DNA of 64,000 nt, taken from positions 61,752-125,751 of the forward strand of contig NZ_JALHLP010000009.1 of NCBI RefSeq assembly GCF_022844465.1, written 5' to 3'. Under the pieces are notes generated by a model. That model was not told the origin of the DNA and did not search any database. It was given only the letters and a program-made list of their open reading frames with translations. Shown here one piece after another: positions 7,389 through 16,112 of this stretch. Source of the stretch: Bradyrhizobium sp. (GTDB lineage Bacteria; Pseudomonadota; Alphaproteobacteria; Rhizobiales; Xanthobacteraceae). The position numbers were made by a program, and so were the translations under genes. Each line of letters begins with the position of its first letter. Within the stretch, counting starts at the first letter, position 1.

Positions 7389-8276
7389 CTACTCCGCCGC
7401 CGCCTGGAACGGCCCGAGATCGCCGAGCGGAAGCCGGGCCAGCGCGTCGGCCAGCGCGGTGAAATCGGCGCTGACCTGCGCAAAGCGGGGGCCGCGCTCC
7501 CGCCGCCGCTCATCCATGTAGACCGCCCGGTTGAGTTCGAGTTGCACGGTGTGCAGGCCGCTGGCCGGGTTGCCGTAGTGTTCGGTGATGAAGCCGCCGG
7601 CATAGGGTTTGTTGCGCCCGACCGAATAGCCGAGCCCGCCCATGACTTCCTCCACGACATCGGCCAGCCGGCCAACGCAACTGGTGCCGTAGCGGTCGCC
7701 GATCACGATATCGGGCCGCCGCGGCTCGTCGCGGGACACGCCAACCGACGGCATCGAATGGCAGTCCACCAGGATCGCGGTCCCGAACGCCTGATGGGCC
7801 TTGTTGAGCAGCCGCCGCAGCGCGCGGTGGTAGGGCTTGTAGAGCGCCTCGATCCGCCCCATGGCGTCGTCGATCGAGATCCGTTCGCGATAGATCTCCT
7901 GCCCGTCGCCGACCACGCGGGGGATGGTGCCGAGCCCGCCGGCGACCCGCATCGAGCGCGTGTTGGCGAAACTGGGCAGTCGGCCGATGAACATGCGCGG
8001 ATCGAGTTCATAGGGCTCGCGGTTCACGTCGACATAGGAGCGGGGAAAATTGACCCGAACCGTCGGAAAACCCTGGCCGCTCAAGCCTCCGATCAACTCG
8101 TCCATGAACGAATCCTCGGAACGGCGCAGAGCGGCGATATCGATCCGGGAGGCGCTGAGAAATTCGCGCGGATAGACCGAGCCGGAATGGGGCGAGTTGA
8201 AGATGATCGGCGCGCGCCAGTGAACCGGCTCCACGATCTCGAACGGGGGCGACAATTCGCCATCAAGCCGGTTCAT
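7389..8276 (-). CDS. N-formylglutamate amidohydrolase
   Basis: A 295-residue zinc hydrolase that cleaves N-formyl-L-glutamate to glutamate and formate, the last step of one histidine-degradation route (HutG type). Family motifs seen: NSPHSG near residue 26, RSEDSFMDEL near 50, NFPRSYVDVNREPYELDP near 77, VDCHSMPS near 165 and ITEHYGNP near 225. The ATG at 8276 is used; upstream in-frame codons up to 8420 extend into sequence without family similarity. No other hut gene is adjacent, so it may serve formyl-amino-acid salvage rather than a full histidine pathway. It converges with the sRNA. Confidence 0.92.
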   Translation of the reverse strand: MNRLDGELSPPFEIVEPVHWRAPIIFNSPHSGSVYPREFLSASRIDIAALRRSEDSFMDELIGGLSGQGFPTVRVNFPRSYVDVNREPYELDPRMFIGRLPSFANTRSMRVAGGLGTIPRVVGDGQEIYRERISIDDAMGRIEALYKPYHRALRRLLNKAHQAFGTAILVDCHSMPSVGVSRDEPRRPDIVIGDRYGTSCVGRLADVVEEVMGGLGYSVGRNKPYAGGFITEHYGNPASGLHTVQLELNRAVYMDERRRERGPRFAQVSADFTALADALARLPLGDLGPFQAAAE

Positions 8277-8581
8277 CGTCGGGCGTCGTCCCCTGAATGT
8301 CCGCATTTCTCCTTGCACGATTGATTGGGCCCAAGGAGGGGTCTTATGAGGGACGTATTGTCCGCAATCGCAGCCATTCTGCCAAGTGAAAAAGCCGTGG
8401 ATTGCCGGAACGCCTCGCAAACGCCTGAAAAAAGCCTGTCTCGGCTGGTCTTGGTGGTCACCCGGCGCGGCAACCGCGCGCTTCCCACCACGGTGACGCC
8501 GTACCCTTCACCCGAAATTTACCCTCTGTCGGGCTTAGTGTACGGATTGATCCTCAAAGCCGGATTCGACGACAGATCCCC
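8277..8581. other. 305-bp divergent intergenic region upstream of cpdR
   Basis: The region lies between the divergent formylglutamate amidohydrolase and cpdR starts and must hold both promoters. A strong AAGGAGG at 8333-8339 precedes an ATG at 8346, but the resulting frame runs far into cpdR out of phase. No TTAA-N7-TTAA CtrA box and no confident sigma-70 pair could be picked by eye. Confidence 0.4.
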
Positions 8582-8941
8582 ATGCACAAAATCCTCCTCG
8601 CCGAAGACGACAACGACATGCGCCGCTTCCTGGTCAAGGCGCTGGAAAACGCCGGATTCGAGGTCTCGTCGCATGACAACGGCATGTCGGCCTATCAGCG
8701 GCTGCGCGAGGAGCCGTTCGAGATGCTGCTCACCGATATCGTGATGCCGGAAATGGACGGCATCGAGCTGGCGCGCCGCGCCTCGGAACTCGACCCCGAT
8801 ATCAAGATCATGTTCATCACCGGCTTTGCCGCGGTCGCGCTGAATTCCGATTCGCAGGCGCCCAAGAACGCCAAGGTGCTGGCCAAGCCGGTTCACCTGC
8901 GCGAACTCGTCAGCGAAGTGAACAAGATGCTGGCGGCCTGA
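8582..8941 (+). CDS. cpdR: CpdR single-domain response regulator (cell-cycle adaptor)
   Basis: A stand-alone 119-residue receiver domain. The acidic pocket EDD (8-10), the phospho-acceptor Asp52 in LLTDIVMPEMDG, the Thr of FITG and the Lys of LAKP are all present. In Caulobacter and rhizobia, unphosphorylated CpdR primes ClpXP for degradation of cell-cycle regulators such as PdeA, and the CckA-ChpT phosphorelay inactivates it. The C-terminus is MLAA; a terminal Ala-Ala is important for CpdR localisation and turnover in Caulobacter, which supports the assignment over a generic receiver. It is monocistronic and followed by tRNA-Val. Confidence 0.93.
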   Translation: MHKILLAEDDNDMRRFLVKALENAGFEVSSHDNGMSAYQRLREEPFEMLLTDIVMPEMDGIELARRASELDPDIKIMFITGFAAVALNSDSQAPKNAKVLAKPVHLRELVSEVNKMLAA

Positions 8942-9075
8942 CCAGCCGCGCTTGCCGCGGAATCACGCCGCGAATTACGTCCGGGCGTCCTTGCGGGGGC
9001 GCTTTGGAGCCGATATACGGACCCGACCCAATACGGATTAATGCTGGAGCGGGATGACCTGGTCATCCCATTCTA

Positions 9076-9150
9076 GGGCGCGTAGCTCAGCGGGAGAGCA
9101 CTACCTTGACATGGTAGGGGTCACAGGTTCGATCCCTGTCGCGCCCACCA
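9076..9150 (+). tRNA. tRNA-Val (anticodon GAC)
   Basis: The cloverleaf is complete: acceptor GGGCGCG/CGCGCCC, D arm with AGCUCAGCGGGAGAGC, anticodon stem CUACC/GGUAG with loop UUGACAU, T arm CAGGUUCGAUCCCUG, and an encoded CCA end. Anticodon GAC reads GUC/GUU valine codons. Confidence 0.97.
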
Positions 9151-9223
9151 GCCTTCGCTTGCTTCGCAAGCTACGGCTTGGCGAGCCACGCCGTGCTCTA
9201 TCGTAGCGAAGCAAGCGAAGGCT
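9150..9223. repeat. 18-bp inverted repeat element directly after tRNA-Val
   Basis: AGCCTTCGCTTGCTTCGC (9150-9167) is exactly reverse-complemented at 9206-9223. The 38-base spacer contains CAAGCTACGGCTTG. It resembles the GCGAAGCAAGCGAAGGC repeats dispersed in Bradyrhizobium. It begins at the last base of the tRNA and may fold as its 3' processing or termination hairpin. Confidence 0.8.
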
Positions 9224-9267
9224 GCCGCGCCGAAGCCACCTGGCGAAGGCGGGCTGTTGGCCGCAAG

Positions 9268-11403
9268 CTACCGCCGTCCCGGCAACGCCAGCACCGCCGC
9301 AAGCATCGCCGGCGAATTCAGCACCGCGAAGGTCTCGCGCCGGCTGAGATAGCCTGCCGCCTCATCGATATCATCGGAATCCTCGATCTTGGCGCGCGCG
9401 ATGGCGAGGTGCGGATCGATGTCGCCGCGCTTTCGCCGCGGCTCGGCTTGAACATTGCTCAGATGCGCCTCGCGCAAACCGGCGTCGCGGTGCAGTTCGC
9501 GCAGCGGACAGCCAACGGGCGGATGCGGCGCTTCGGCCAGTTCGTTCGCCTTTGTCAGGACCTGCGGCGGCGAGGTCTGCTCGGGGGTCCTGAACAGCGC
9601 AAAGCCCCGTTTTGAGCGAGCCGATGACGACAGCATGGTGATCGGAATCGCCAGCAACAGGCCGAGAATCACCGGCAGCATCCACAGCAGCAACGGCAGC
9701 GACACCGCGTAGGCGCTGACCGCCATGACGATCCCGAACAACGTCGGCACCGAATAGGTGCGGACGATGTCGCGATACGAGACGCCACCGTCGTCGCGTC
9801 GCTGAACCTGCCATCCGGCGTCGCGCCCGAGCAGGACTTCGGCAACGGCGGACGACTGGAAGATCATCATGACCGGCGCGGTGAGACCCGAGAGAACCGT
9901 CTCGGCGACGATGCCCGCCAGCACACGAAATCCTCCTCCGAATTTCCTGCGGGCGTCGCGATCGGTGAGCAGCACGACGAAGGCGAGCAGTTTTGGCGCG
10001 ATCAGCATTCCCATCGTGCCGACGAACACCCAGGCCGCGAGGACCGGATCCTGCGCCGGCCATTGCGGAAACAGCGAAAACCCCTTTGGAAAGTATTCGG
10101 GCCGGACAAATTGCGCCTGCAGCGAGACCAGGATGCCGAACACCAGAAACATCAGCCACAGCGGCGCGGTGAGATACGAACCGATTCCGGTCAGCAAGTG
10201 CAGCCGCGACACCCAGTGAAAGCCGCGGGTCGGAAGCAGGGCCAGATGCTGCAGATTGCCCTGGCACCAGCGCCGGTCGCGTGCGGCGAAATCCGAAAGC
10301 GTGGGCGGGGATTCCTCGTAGCTGCCGCCGAGCCCCGGCGCCATGTGGATGGCCCAGCCGCCGCGACGCATCAGCGCCGCCTCGATGAAGTCGTGGCTCA
10401 GGATATGCCCGCCGAACGGCTTGCGCCCGCCGAGTTCGGGCAGCCCGGCATGTTGAGCAAAGGCGCGGACTCGAATGATGGCGTTGTGTCCCCAGTAGTT
10501 TCCCTCTGCGCCGTGCCACCATGCGATCCCCGCCGCCAGCATCGGGCCGTATAATCGCCCGGCGAATTGTTGACATCGCGCGAACAGGGTCCTGGCATTG
10601 ACGATGATCGGCAGCGTCTGGATCAGGGCGACCCTGGGATGCGCGTCCATCGCGGCCGCAAGGCGAACGATGGTGTCGCCGGTCATGAGGCTGTCGGCAT
10701 CCAGGATCAGCATGCACTCGTAATCGGCGCCGAACCGCCGCACCCATTCCTCGATATTGCCGGACTTGCGCGCGGTATTTTCCGGGCGATGGCGATAGAA
10801 TATCGGAGCTCCGCCGACCTCCTGCCGAAGCTGCAAGAAGCACATCTCCTCGGCGATCCAGATCGCGGGGTCGGTGGTGTCGCTGAGGATGAACCAGTCG
10901 AAATGCGGGCCGTTGCCGGTGTCCTCGACCGACTCATGGATCGCGCGAAGTCTCGCAAGCACGCGATAGGGGTCCTCGTTGTAGGTGGGCAGCAACATCG
11001 CGGTGCGGCTCCGCAGCGTGGGCAACGGCGTGCCGGGATCGATTCCCAGTTCGTCTTTCTTCCGCAGCAACAGCACGAAGAAGCCGGCCAGGGCCGACAT
11101 GAAGGAAAAGGCAATCCAGGCGAACAACAGCACGAACAGCGCAAGGATCACCGACTCCAGAATCGTGACGCCTCCGACCTGGAGAACCCGGTACATCACG
11201 TAGCAACCTGCCGCGGTCATGATCGCGGTGCCGGTAAGGATGACGGCGCGCCGGGTCCACATCGGCGCAAAACGCGGGGCAGGCGGCGGCTCAAACCGCC
11301 GTAACGGCTGGACCGCCATCTCCATCGGCGCTTCCTCGGGAAGGAATTTGCCTGATGGACCGGCGCCGGTTGCCGGCGATCGGATTTTCGTCAGGGTGTC
11401 CAT
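9268..11403 (-). CDS. mdoH: Glucans biosynthesis glucosyltransferase MdoH/OpgH
   Basis: Inner-membrane family 2 glycosyltransferase of 711 residues that polymerises the glucose backbone of osmoregulated periplasmic glucans from UDP-glucose. Two N-terminal helices (from about residue 50) precede the catalytic loop. LILDADSLM, IALIQT-type acceptor motifs, HDFIEAALMRRGGW and the RDRRWCQGNLQH QxxRW-like site are intact, followed by several C-terminal helices. The start at 11403 (MDTLTKIRSP) overlaps the end of mdoG by 13 bases, giving translational coupling. It is shorter than the Escherichia coli protein (847 residues), mainly at the termini, as in other alphaproteobacterial versions. Confidence 0.95.
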   Translation of the reverse strand: MDTLTKIRSPATGAGPSGKFLPEEAPMEMAVQPLRRFEPPPAPRFAPMWTRRAVILTGTAIMTAAGCYVMYRVLQVGGVTILESVILALFVLLFAWIAFSFMSALAGFFVLLLRKKDELGIDPGTPLPTLRSRTAMLLPTYNEDPYRVLARLRAIHESVEDTGNGPHFDWFILSDTTDPAIWIAEEMCFLQLRQEVGGAPIFYRHRPENTARKSGNIEEWVRRFGADYECMLILDADSLMTGDTIVRLAAAMDAHPRVALIQTLPIIVNARTLFARCQQFAGRLYGPMLAAGIAWWHGAEGNYWGHNAIIRVRAFAQHAGLPELGGRKPFGGHILSHDFIEAALMRRGGWAIHMAPGLGGSYEESPPTLSDFAARDRRWCQGNLQHLALLPTRGFHWVSRLHLLTGIGSYLTAPLWLMFLVFGILVSLQAQFVRPEYFPKGFSLFPQWPAQDPVLAAWVFVGTMGMLIAPKLLAFVVLLTDRDARRKFGGGFRVLAGIVAETVLSGLTAPVMMIFQSSAVAEVLLGRDAGWQVQRRDDGGVSYRDIVRTYSVPTLFGIVMAVSAYAVSLPLLLWMLPVILGLLLAIPITMLSSSARSKRGFALFRTPEQTSPPQVLTKANELAEAPHPPVGCPLRELHRDAGLREAHLSNVQAEPRRKRGDIDPHLAIARAKIEDSDDIDEAAGYLSRRETFAVLNSPAMLAAVLALPGRR

Positions 11404-12899
11404 CGGTAGACCCAGACTTCCGACACGGCGTCGTTGTTGTGCATGAGCGATGCGCGAAGTTCGACCGGGAGTTTTTCCTTGACCAGTTCGAAGCTTAACC
11501 GCCAGCCTCCGGTGGCCGGATTCGGCTGGGTGACGATGTTCTGGACCTTGCCCTTGTCGGCCGTCACCAGGCCTCGCAGGGCTTTCGGATCGAGGGATTT
11601 CAGTTTGTCGCCGACGACGTCGAGCACGAAGATCGTGGCGTTGTCGCCGCGTGCACCGACGCCGGTGCGGGAAAATCGCGCAAGCCCGCTCGGCTTCGGC
11701 GTATCCGGCCCCCAGTGCAGGCGATAGGTGTACGTGTGCTCGCTCTTGGCCGCCAGGGGAGCCTTGGGGTGCCAAAAGCCGGCAATGTTGTCGTGGACTT
11801 CTTCGGTTGTGGGAATCTCGAGCAGTTTCAGGGAGCCTTCGCCCCAGTCGCCGATCGGCTCCACCCACAGGCTCGGCCGGCGTTCGAAATTGGATTCAAG
11901 GTCCTGATAGGCCTGGAAATCCCTTTGCCGCTGCATCAGGCCGAAGCCGCGCGGGTTGAGATCGGAAAACGAGGAGATCTGAAGATCGCGCGGATTGTGC
12001 AGGGGTCGCCAGAGTTCTTCGCCCCGGCCGTTAGCGATGGCAAGGCCGTCCGAATCATGGACGGACGGACGGAAGTCGTCGACGTCCTTGCGGTCGTTCG
12101 GTCCGAAGAAGAACATGCTCGTCAATGGCGCGAGGCCGGCGTGGTCCAGATTCACGCGCGGATAGAGCGCCATCTCGACGTCGAACACGGTGACGTCGCC
12201 GGGTCGGATGGTAAATCGATAGGCCGCCGCCGCGCTCTCACTGTCCAGCAGCGCGTGCACGACAATGGAACTGGCGCCTGGGGCCGGTTTCTCGATCCAG
12301 AACGTCTTGAAGTACGGAAACTCCTCGCCCTTTGCTTGGCCGGTATTGATCGACAGGCCGCGCGCGGAAAGGCCGTATAATTGCCCCTTGGCTACGGCGC
12401 GAAAATAGCTTGCGCCGAGAAAGACGCAGACCTCGTCGTAATAATCCGACCTGTTGATCGGCGCATGAAGCCGGAAGCCGGCAAAGCCGAGATCGACCCC
12501 AGCGGCAGGCGGCGCCAGATCGCCGAACGAGAACAGATCCGGCTGATAGGCGATCCTCGAGGCCTGGCCGTTCTTTACCTCGAAGATGTCGATCTTGTTC
12601 TGATAAAAGAATCCCCGATGAAAGAACTGCGCCTCGAACGGCAGTTTCTCGCCGCGCCAGAGCGCGCGCTCGGGCAGGAAGCGGATAGTGCGATAGCGAT
12701 CGTAGTCGATGTTCTTGAGGTTGTCGGGAAGCTTGTCGCTGGCGGCCTTGTAGGGCTTGGCGGCGAGATCCCGCGCCATCTGCCGGATCACGGATCGGTC
12801 GAACGGCGCCGGCTGCGCATGCGCACGCGAGACAAGCCCGGGTGCCGCGACCGATAGCAACGGCAACGCTGAAGCGGCGAGGAAGTCTCTGCGGTTCAC
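11391..12899 (-). CDS. mdoG: Periplasmic glucans biosynthesis protein MdoG/OpgG
   Basis: A 502-residue periplasmic protein required for osmoregulated periplasmic glucan assembly, acting on the beta-glucan made by MdoH. It opens with NRRDFLAAS and a hydrophobic stretch ending SRAHAQ, which reads as a twin-arginine-type signal peptide. The MdoG beta-sandwich follows (FDRSVIRQMARDLAAKPY, PLTSMFFFGPNDR, HDSDGL, NPRGFGLMQRQRDFQAYQDLE, YRLHW). The start codon is GTG at 12899. It is the first gene of a two-gene operon with mdoH. Bradyrhizobia are better known for cyclic beta-1,3-1,6 glucans made by NdvBC, so this pair implies a second glucan class. Confidence 0.95.
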   Translation of the reverse strand: MNRRDFLAASALPLLSVAAPGLVSRAHAQPAPFDRSVIRQMARDLAAKPYKAASDKLPDNLKNIDYDRYRTIRFLPERALWRGEKLPFEAQFFHRGFFYQNKIDIFEVKNGQASRIAYQPDLFSFGDLAPPAAGVDLGFAGFRLHAPINRSDYYDEVCVFLGASYFRAVAKGQLYGLSARGLSINTGQAKGEEFPYFKTFWIEKPAPGASSIVVHALLDSESAAAAYRFTIRPGDVTVFDVEMALYPRVNLDHAGLAPLTSMFFFGPNDRKDVDDFRPSVHDSDGLAIANGRGEELWRPLHNPRDLQISSFSDLNPRGFGLMQRQRDFQAYQDLESNFERRPSLWVEPIGDWGEGSLKLLEIPTTEEVHDNIAGFWHPKAPLAAKSEHTYTYRLHWGPDTPKPSGLARFSRTGVGARGDNATIFVLDVVGDKLKSLDPKALRGLVTADKGKVQNIVTQPNPATGGWRLSFELVKEKLPVELRASLMHNNDAVSEVWVYRWTP

Positions 12900-12980
12900 G
12901 AAACAAATTCCGCGGTTGCTGGAATGGGACCTCTCAGCAACGCCGCGCGAAACCGCGAGTTCCTTGCCCCGGAACCGTTT

Positions 12981-13463
12981 TTAGCCCTGTCGCCCGAGCG
13001 TACGGCTTATCCGCGTGACCACGGCATCCCATTGCCGCTTTTCCGTTGCGGGATAGTTGATCAGCACGCAGTTCATGCTGCCTCTTGCGCGGTTGCAGCG
13101 GTTGTACCAGATGCGGCCGTTACGAATGCTGGACACGACAAAGAAGTTCGGCGTGACGCGCTGGTACAGGATGCCCGGCGGCGGGCTCTGCCGGGCCAGA
13201 AACGTGGCCGGAGAAGCATTGTCGGGATTGGGAACGGACTGCACCGTCAGGTCCGCGCGGTTGTCGTCGGTGAAAAAGCGCCGTCCTGTCCCGCCTTCCG
13301 GCGGCCCGGCATCCTTGTTGAAGAGCGTGACCGGCATCTCAACGCTGGTCCCGGTGCTCGGGATCACGTATCGGCGCCACTCCATCTCGCCACCGAGGGC
13401 GTGCTCGGGAACGAGGGCAGAAGTTAATGAAAGCACGAGGGCGGCGGACAGGCGCGCGCGCAT
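12981..13463 (-). CDS. Exported protein of unknown function (160 aa)
   Basis: An N-terminal signal peptide (MRARLSAALVLSLTSALVPEHALGGE) leads a mature domain beginning WRRYVIPSTGTSVEMPVTLF. It contains the FFTDDNRADLTVQSVPN and WYNRCNRARGSMNCVLINYP stretches; the two cysteines there may form a disulfide. No catalytic motif is recognised. Proteins with this RYxxPxTGxxVxxPxxLF layout are common, uncharacterised periplasmic proteins of rhizobia. It lies 81 bases upstream of mdoG on the same strand and could be co-transcribed. Confidence 0.75.
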   Translation of the reverse strand: MRARLSAALVLSLTSALVPEHALGGEMEWRRYVIPSTGTSVEMPVTLFNKDAGPPEGGTGRRFFTDDNRADLTVQSVPNPDNASPATFLARQSPPPGILYQRVTPNFFVVSSIRNGRIWYNRCNRARGSMNCVLINYPATEKRQWDAVVTRISRTLGRQG

Positions 13464-13554
13464 GGACCGGTCTCCGGTTGCAATCGAAAAGCAATCGGAT
13501 CGATCGATGTTCGTTCCAGCCGCGACCGAGATTTCCCTTGAACCGCCGGCGACC

Positions 13555-15291
13555 CTAGCGCGCAGTCTCGCCGGCGATGTGCTTGCCAGCGATATAGCCG
13601 AACGTCAGCGCCGGCCCCAGCGTGATGCCGGCGCCGGGATAATTGCCGCCCATGATGCTCGCCATGTCGTTGCCGGCGGCATAGAGACCTTCGATCGGCC
13701 GGCCATGCTGGTCCAGCGCGCGGGCGTGGGCGTCGGTCTTGATGCCCGCGTAGGTGCCGAGATCGCCGATCACCATCTTGATCGCATAGAACGGCCCGTC
13801 CTTGATCGGAGCGATGCAGGGGTTGGGGCCGTGCAACCCATCGCCCTGGTAGCGGTTATAGGCGCGCGATCCCTTGCCGAAAGCGGGATCGCGGCCCTCC
13901 GCGGCGGAGGCGTTGAATTCGGCGATCGTCGCCGCCAGCCCCCCTGGATCGATGCCGGCGCAGTCGGCGAGTTCGGCCAGCGTCGTTCCGCGCTTGAGAT
14001 AGCCGGTGGCGAGATGATGCCGCAGCGGCATCGGGAACGGTGGCACGCATCCGAGCCCGTATTTGCGCAGCGCCCGGTGATCGCAGACGAGATATGCCGT
14101 GATCTCCTCGCCGGGCCTCGCCGCCTTCATCATCTCCTGCACGAAATCGTGATAGGAATTGCCCTCGTTGGCAAAGCGCCTGCCGTCGCGCATGACCGCG
14201 ATCACGCCGGGCTTGGCGCGGTCGATGAAATGCGGCATCACGCCCTTGCTGCCGTCCTTTCGCTCGGTGATCGAGACCGGCACCCAGGCCGCCGCGTTCG
14301 GCAGGCTGTCCTCGATCCGTCCGCCGGCGGCCTCCGCCAGCCGCAATCCGTCGCCGGTGTTGCCGACCGGGCCCGGGGAGACATGCGCGGTGCCGTCGCC
14401 GGCGTGCGGGAACATCGCCCTGCGCCTCTTGACATCATGCGGGAAGCCGCCGCAGGCGAGTACCACGCCGCGCCTGGCATTCACCCGTACGGGCTTGCCG
14501 TCGCGTTCGACGATCGCGCCGCGGACCGCGCCGTCCTCCACGATCAGTTCGCGCACCGGCGATGACAGCCACAGCGGAATCTTCAGGTCGAACGCCGACT
14601 TGGCGAGCCGCCCGGCCAGCGCATTGCCGTTGGTCAGCGTCATGCCGCGGCCGTGCCGCATCACGTCGATCGCGTGCCGCGACAGGCGCTTGGCGACATA
14701 GAACGCCGAGGCCAGCGACTTGGTCGCGCGCATGAAATGGATGATCTCCTTGCCGGAGCCCAGCATCATGCCGAACACGGTGAGTTCGGGCAGCGGGCTG
14801 CCGATATCCCTGATGTGAGCTCCGAGTTCGTGCGCGTCGAACGGCCGCGTCACCATCGAGCGCCCGCCCTGCGCGCCGCCGGGGGCTTCGGCGTGATAGT
14901 CCGGAAAGGTCAGCGGCATGTCGAACCGCAGCGCGGTCTTGGTGGTGAAGAAATCGACGGCTTTGGGGCCCTCGGAAAGAAACGCATCGACGCGCGCGGC
15001 GTCGTAACTGTTGCCGGCCTCGTGACGCAGATAGATCCGGGCCTGGTCGGGGCTTTCCTCGATTCCCCACGCCTTCGCCAGCGATGTGCCGGGGATCCAC
15101 AGCCAGCCGCCGGAGCGGGCGGTGGTGCCGCCAAAGCGCGGCTCCTTCTCCAGGATCAGAACGGTGAGCCCGTGATGCCCGGCGGTAACCGCCGCCGCCA
15201 TGCCGGCGCAGCCGGAGCCGACCACAACCACGTCGTATTCATGAGTCTCCTGTTCACCGGCTTTTTTGATTTCTTGTTGGTTGCCCGCCAC
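13555..15291 (-). CDS. FAD-dependent oxidoreductase, 3-ketosteroid-dehydrogenase / fumarate-reductase-flavoprotein family
   Basis: A 578-residue flavoprotein. The Rossmann FAD motif VVVGSGCAGMAAAVTAGHHGLTVLILEK starts near residue 22, and GGTTARSGGWLWIP follows as in 3-oxosteroid 1-dehydrogenases. The C-terminal FAD-closing segment GLYAAGNDMASIMGGNYPGAGITLGPALTFG is also intact. Family members introduce a double bond next to a ketone (KstD) or reduce fumarate-like alkenes. No other steroid genes are adjacent, so the substrate is open. The start is GTG at 15291, preceded by GGAG. It may belong with the neighbouring amidohydrolase-Rieske operon, but it is transcribed the other way. Confidence 0.85.
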   Translation of the reverse strand: MAGNQQEIKKAGEQETHEYDVVVVGSGCAGMAAAVTAGHHGLTVLILEKEPRFGGTTARSGGWLWIPGTSLAKAWGIEESPDQARIYLRHEAGNSYDAARVDAFLSEGPKAVDFFTTKTALRFDMPLTFPDYHAEAPGGAQGGRSMVTRPFDAHELGAHIRDIGSPLPELTVFGMMLGSGKEIIHFMRATKSLASAFYVAKRLSRHAIDVMRHGRGMTLTNGNALAGRLAKSAFDLKIPLWLSSPVRELIVEDGAVRGAIVERDGKPVRVNARRGVVLACGGFPHDVKRRRAMFPHAGDGTAHVSPGPVGNTGDGLRLAEAAGGRIEDSLPNAAAWVPVSITERKDGSKGVMPHFIDRAKPGVIAVMRDGRRFANEGNSYHDFVQEMMKAARPGEEITAYLVCDHRALRKYGLGCVPPFPMPLRHHLATGYLKRGTTLAELADCAGIDPGGLAATIAEFNASAAEGRDPAFGKGSRAYNRYQGDGLHGPNPCIAPIKDGPFYAIKMVIGDLGTYAGIKTDAHARALDQHGRPIEGLYAAGNDMASIMGGNYPGAGITLGPALTFGYIAGKHIAGETAR

Positions 15292-15351
15292 GCGCTCCGC
15301 CCCGTTTCGTCAATTGCTGGGCGGGCATTTGGGTTGGGAACGATGGCCCTG

Positions 15352-15885
15352 TCAATTGCGCGGCGACCGCGTCACCACGGGAAACGAGGACGTGGCTTCT
15401 TGTTCTCCGGCTTCAAATGAGCATCTGGCGCCGACACCGGCCTTTTCCCTGATCTCCGCGGGATCGAGCGTGCAGTTCAGCCGGGCGAGGCTCTCGAGCA
15501 TGGCGCCGGCAGCGCCATCGGAGGGGACGCCGGCGAGCACTTGCGTTGCAAAGATTTCGTTGGCCTGGCGTCCGGCCACGGTGTGCTTGATATGTCCGAA
15601 GGTCAGGTCGCAGGAGCGCGACGTGATATCGACATGGCTGATCCGGCAGACGATCTTGTCCGCGGTCACCGAGATTTTCTTCGGATAGGCGGTGTCGGCG
15701 TTGCCGGCGAAGAACGACACAACGGCTTTCTTCTCGGCGGTCGACAGCAGCGGAGAGTGCGAGGCCACCACCCCGGCCAGCGCCAGCGCCGCCGGTCCGT
15801 CGGCGGTGATCGGAGCTGCCTGGGCTGCGGTTGAACCGGCTGCAACCAGTAAAGAGGCGAGGACCGTCAGCTTGGCTGATTTCAT
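15352..15885 (-). CDS. Exported protein of unknown function (177 aa)
   Basis: It begins with a clear signal peptide, MKSAKLTVLASLLVAAGSTAAQA. The mature part has four cysteines (IVCRISHVDITSRSCDLTFG, LNCTLDP, ARCSFEAGEQ), which suggests disulfide pairing in the periplasm. No known domain is recognised. It lies 60 bases upstream of the KstD-like flavoprotein gene on the same strand, so both may share a transcript; a functional link is not evident. Confidence 0.7.
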   Translation of the reverse strand: MKSAKLTVLASLLVAAGSTAAQAAPITADGPAALALAGVVASHSPLLSTAEKKAVVSFFAGNADTAYPKKISVTADKIVCRISHVDITSRSCDLTFGHIKHTVAGRQANEIFATQVLAGVPSDGAAGAMLESLARLNCTLDPAEIREKAGVGARCSFEAGEQEATSSFPVVTRSPRN

Positions 15886-16112
15886 TGTCGTCTCCTCCGC
15901 GTTCGCGATGGCGAGTCGGTAGCATGGGCGGCCGGCGGCGAACGTGAGCTAGTTCATACTTGCCCGCGAGAACACGGGGGCGCTTGTCGCCGCGCCGCCG
16001 GTCCTGCCACGCAGGGCGGCCCCGCGCTTATGCGCTTGCGCCGCCGCGGCATCGGCGGCACATTCGGTGCGCGACATCGCGATCGGCAAAGACCGGTGCA
16101 AGAGGAACTTCC

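Noticed and set aside
8346..8744. Open frame preceded by a strong AAGGAGG site, running into cpdR
   Set aside because: More than a third of it overlaps cpdR in another frame, and the translated part there is Arg/Ser-rich shadow sequence. The ribosome-like motif may be chance or part of a short leader peptide, but nothing else supports a gene.
9268..11868. mdoH extended upstream to 11868
   Set aside because: The extra 155 codons are the reverse-frame shadow of the mdoG 3' half; the MdoH N-terminus starts at 11403.
9076..12899. Integration of a genomic island at tRNA-Val
   Set aside because: No integrase gene follows, and no second copy of the tRNA 3' end was noticed in the window. The next genes are core mdoH/mdoG.
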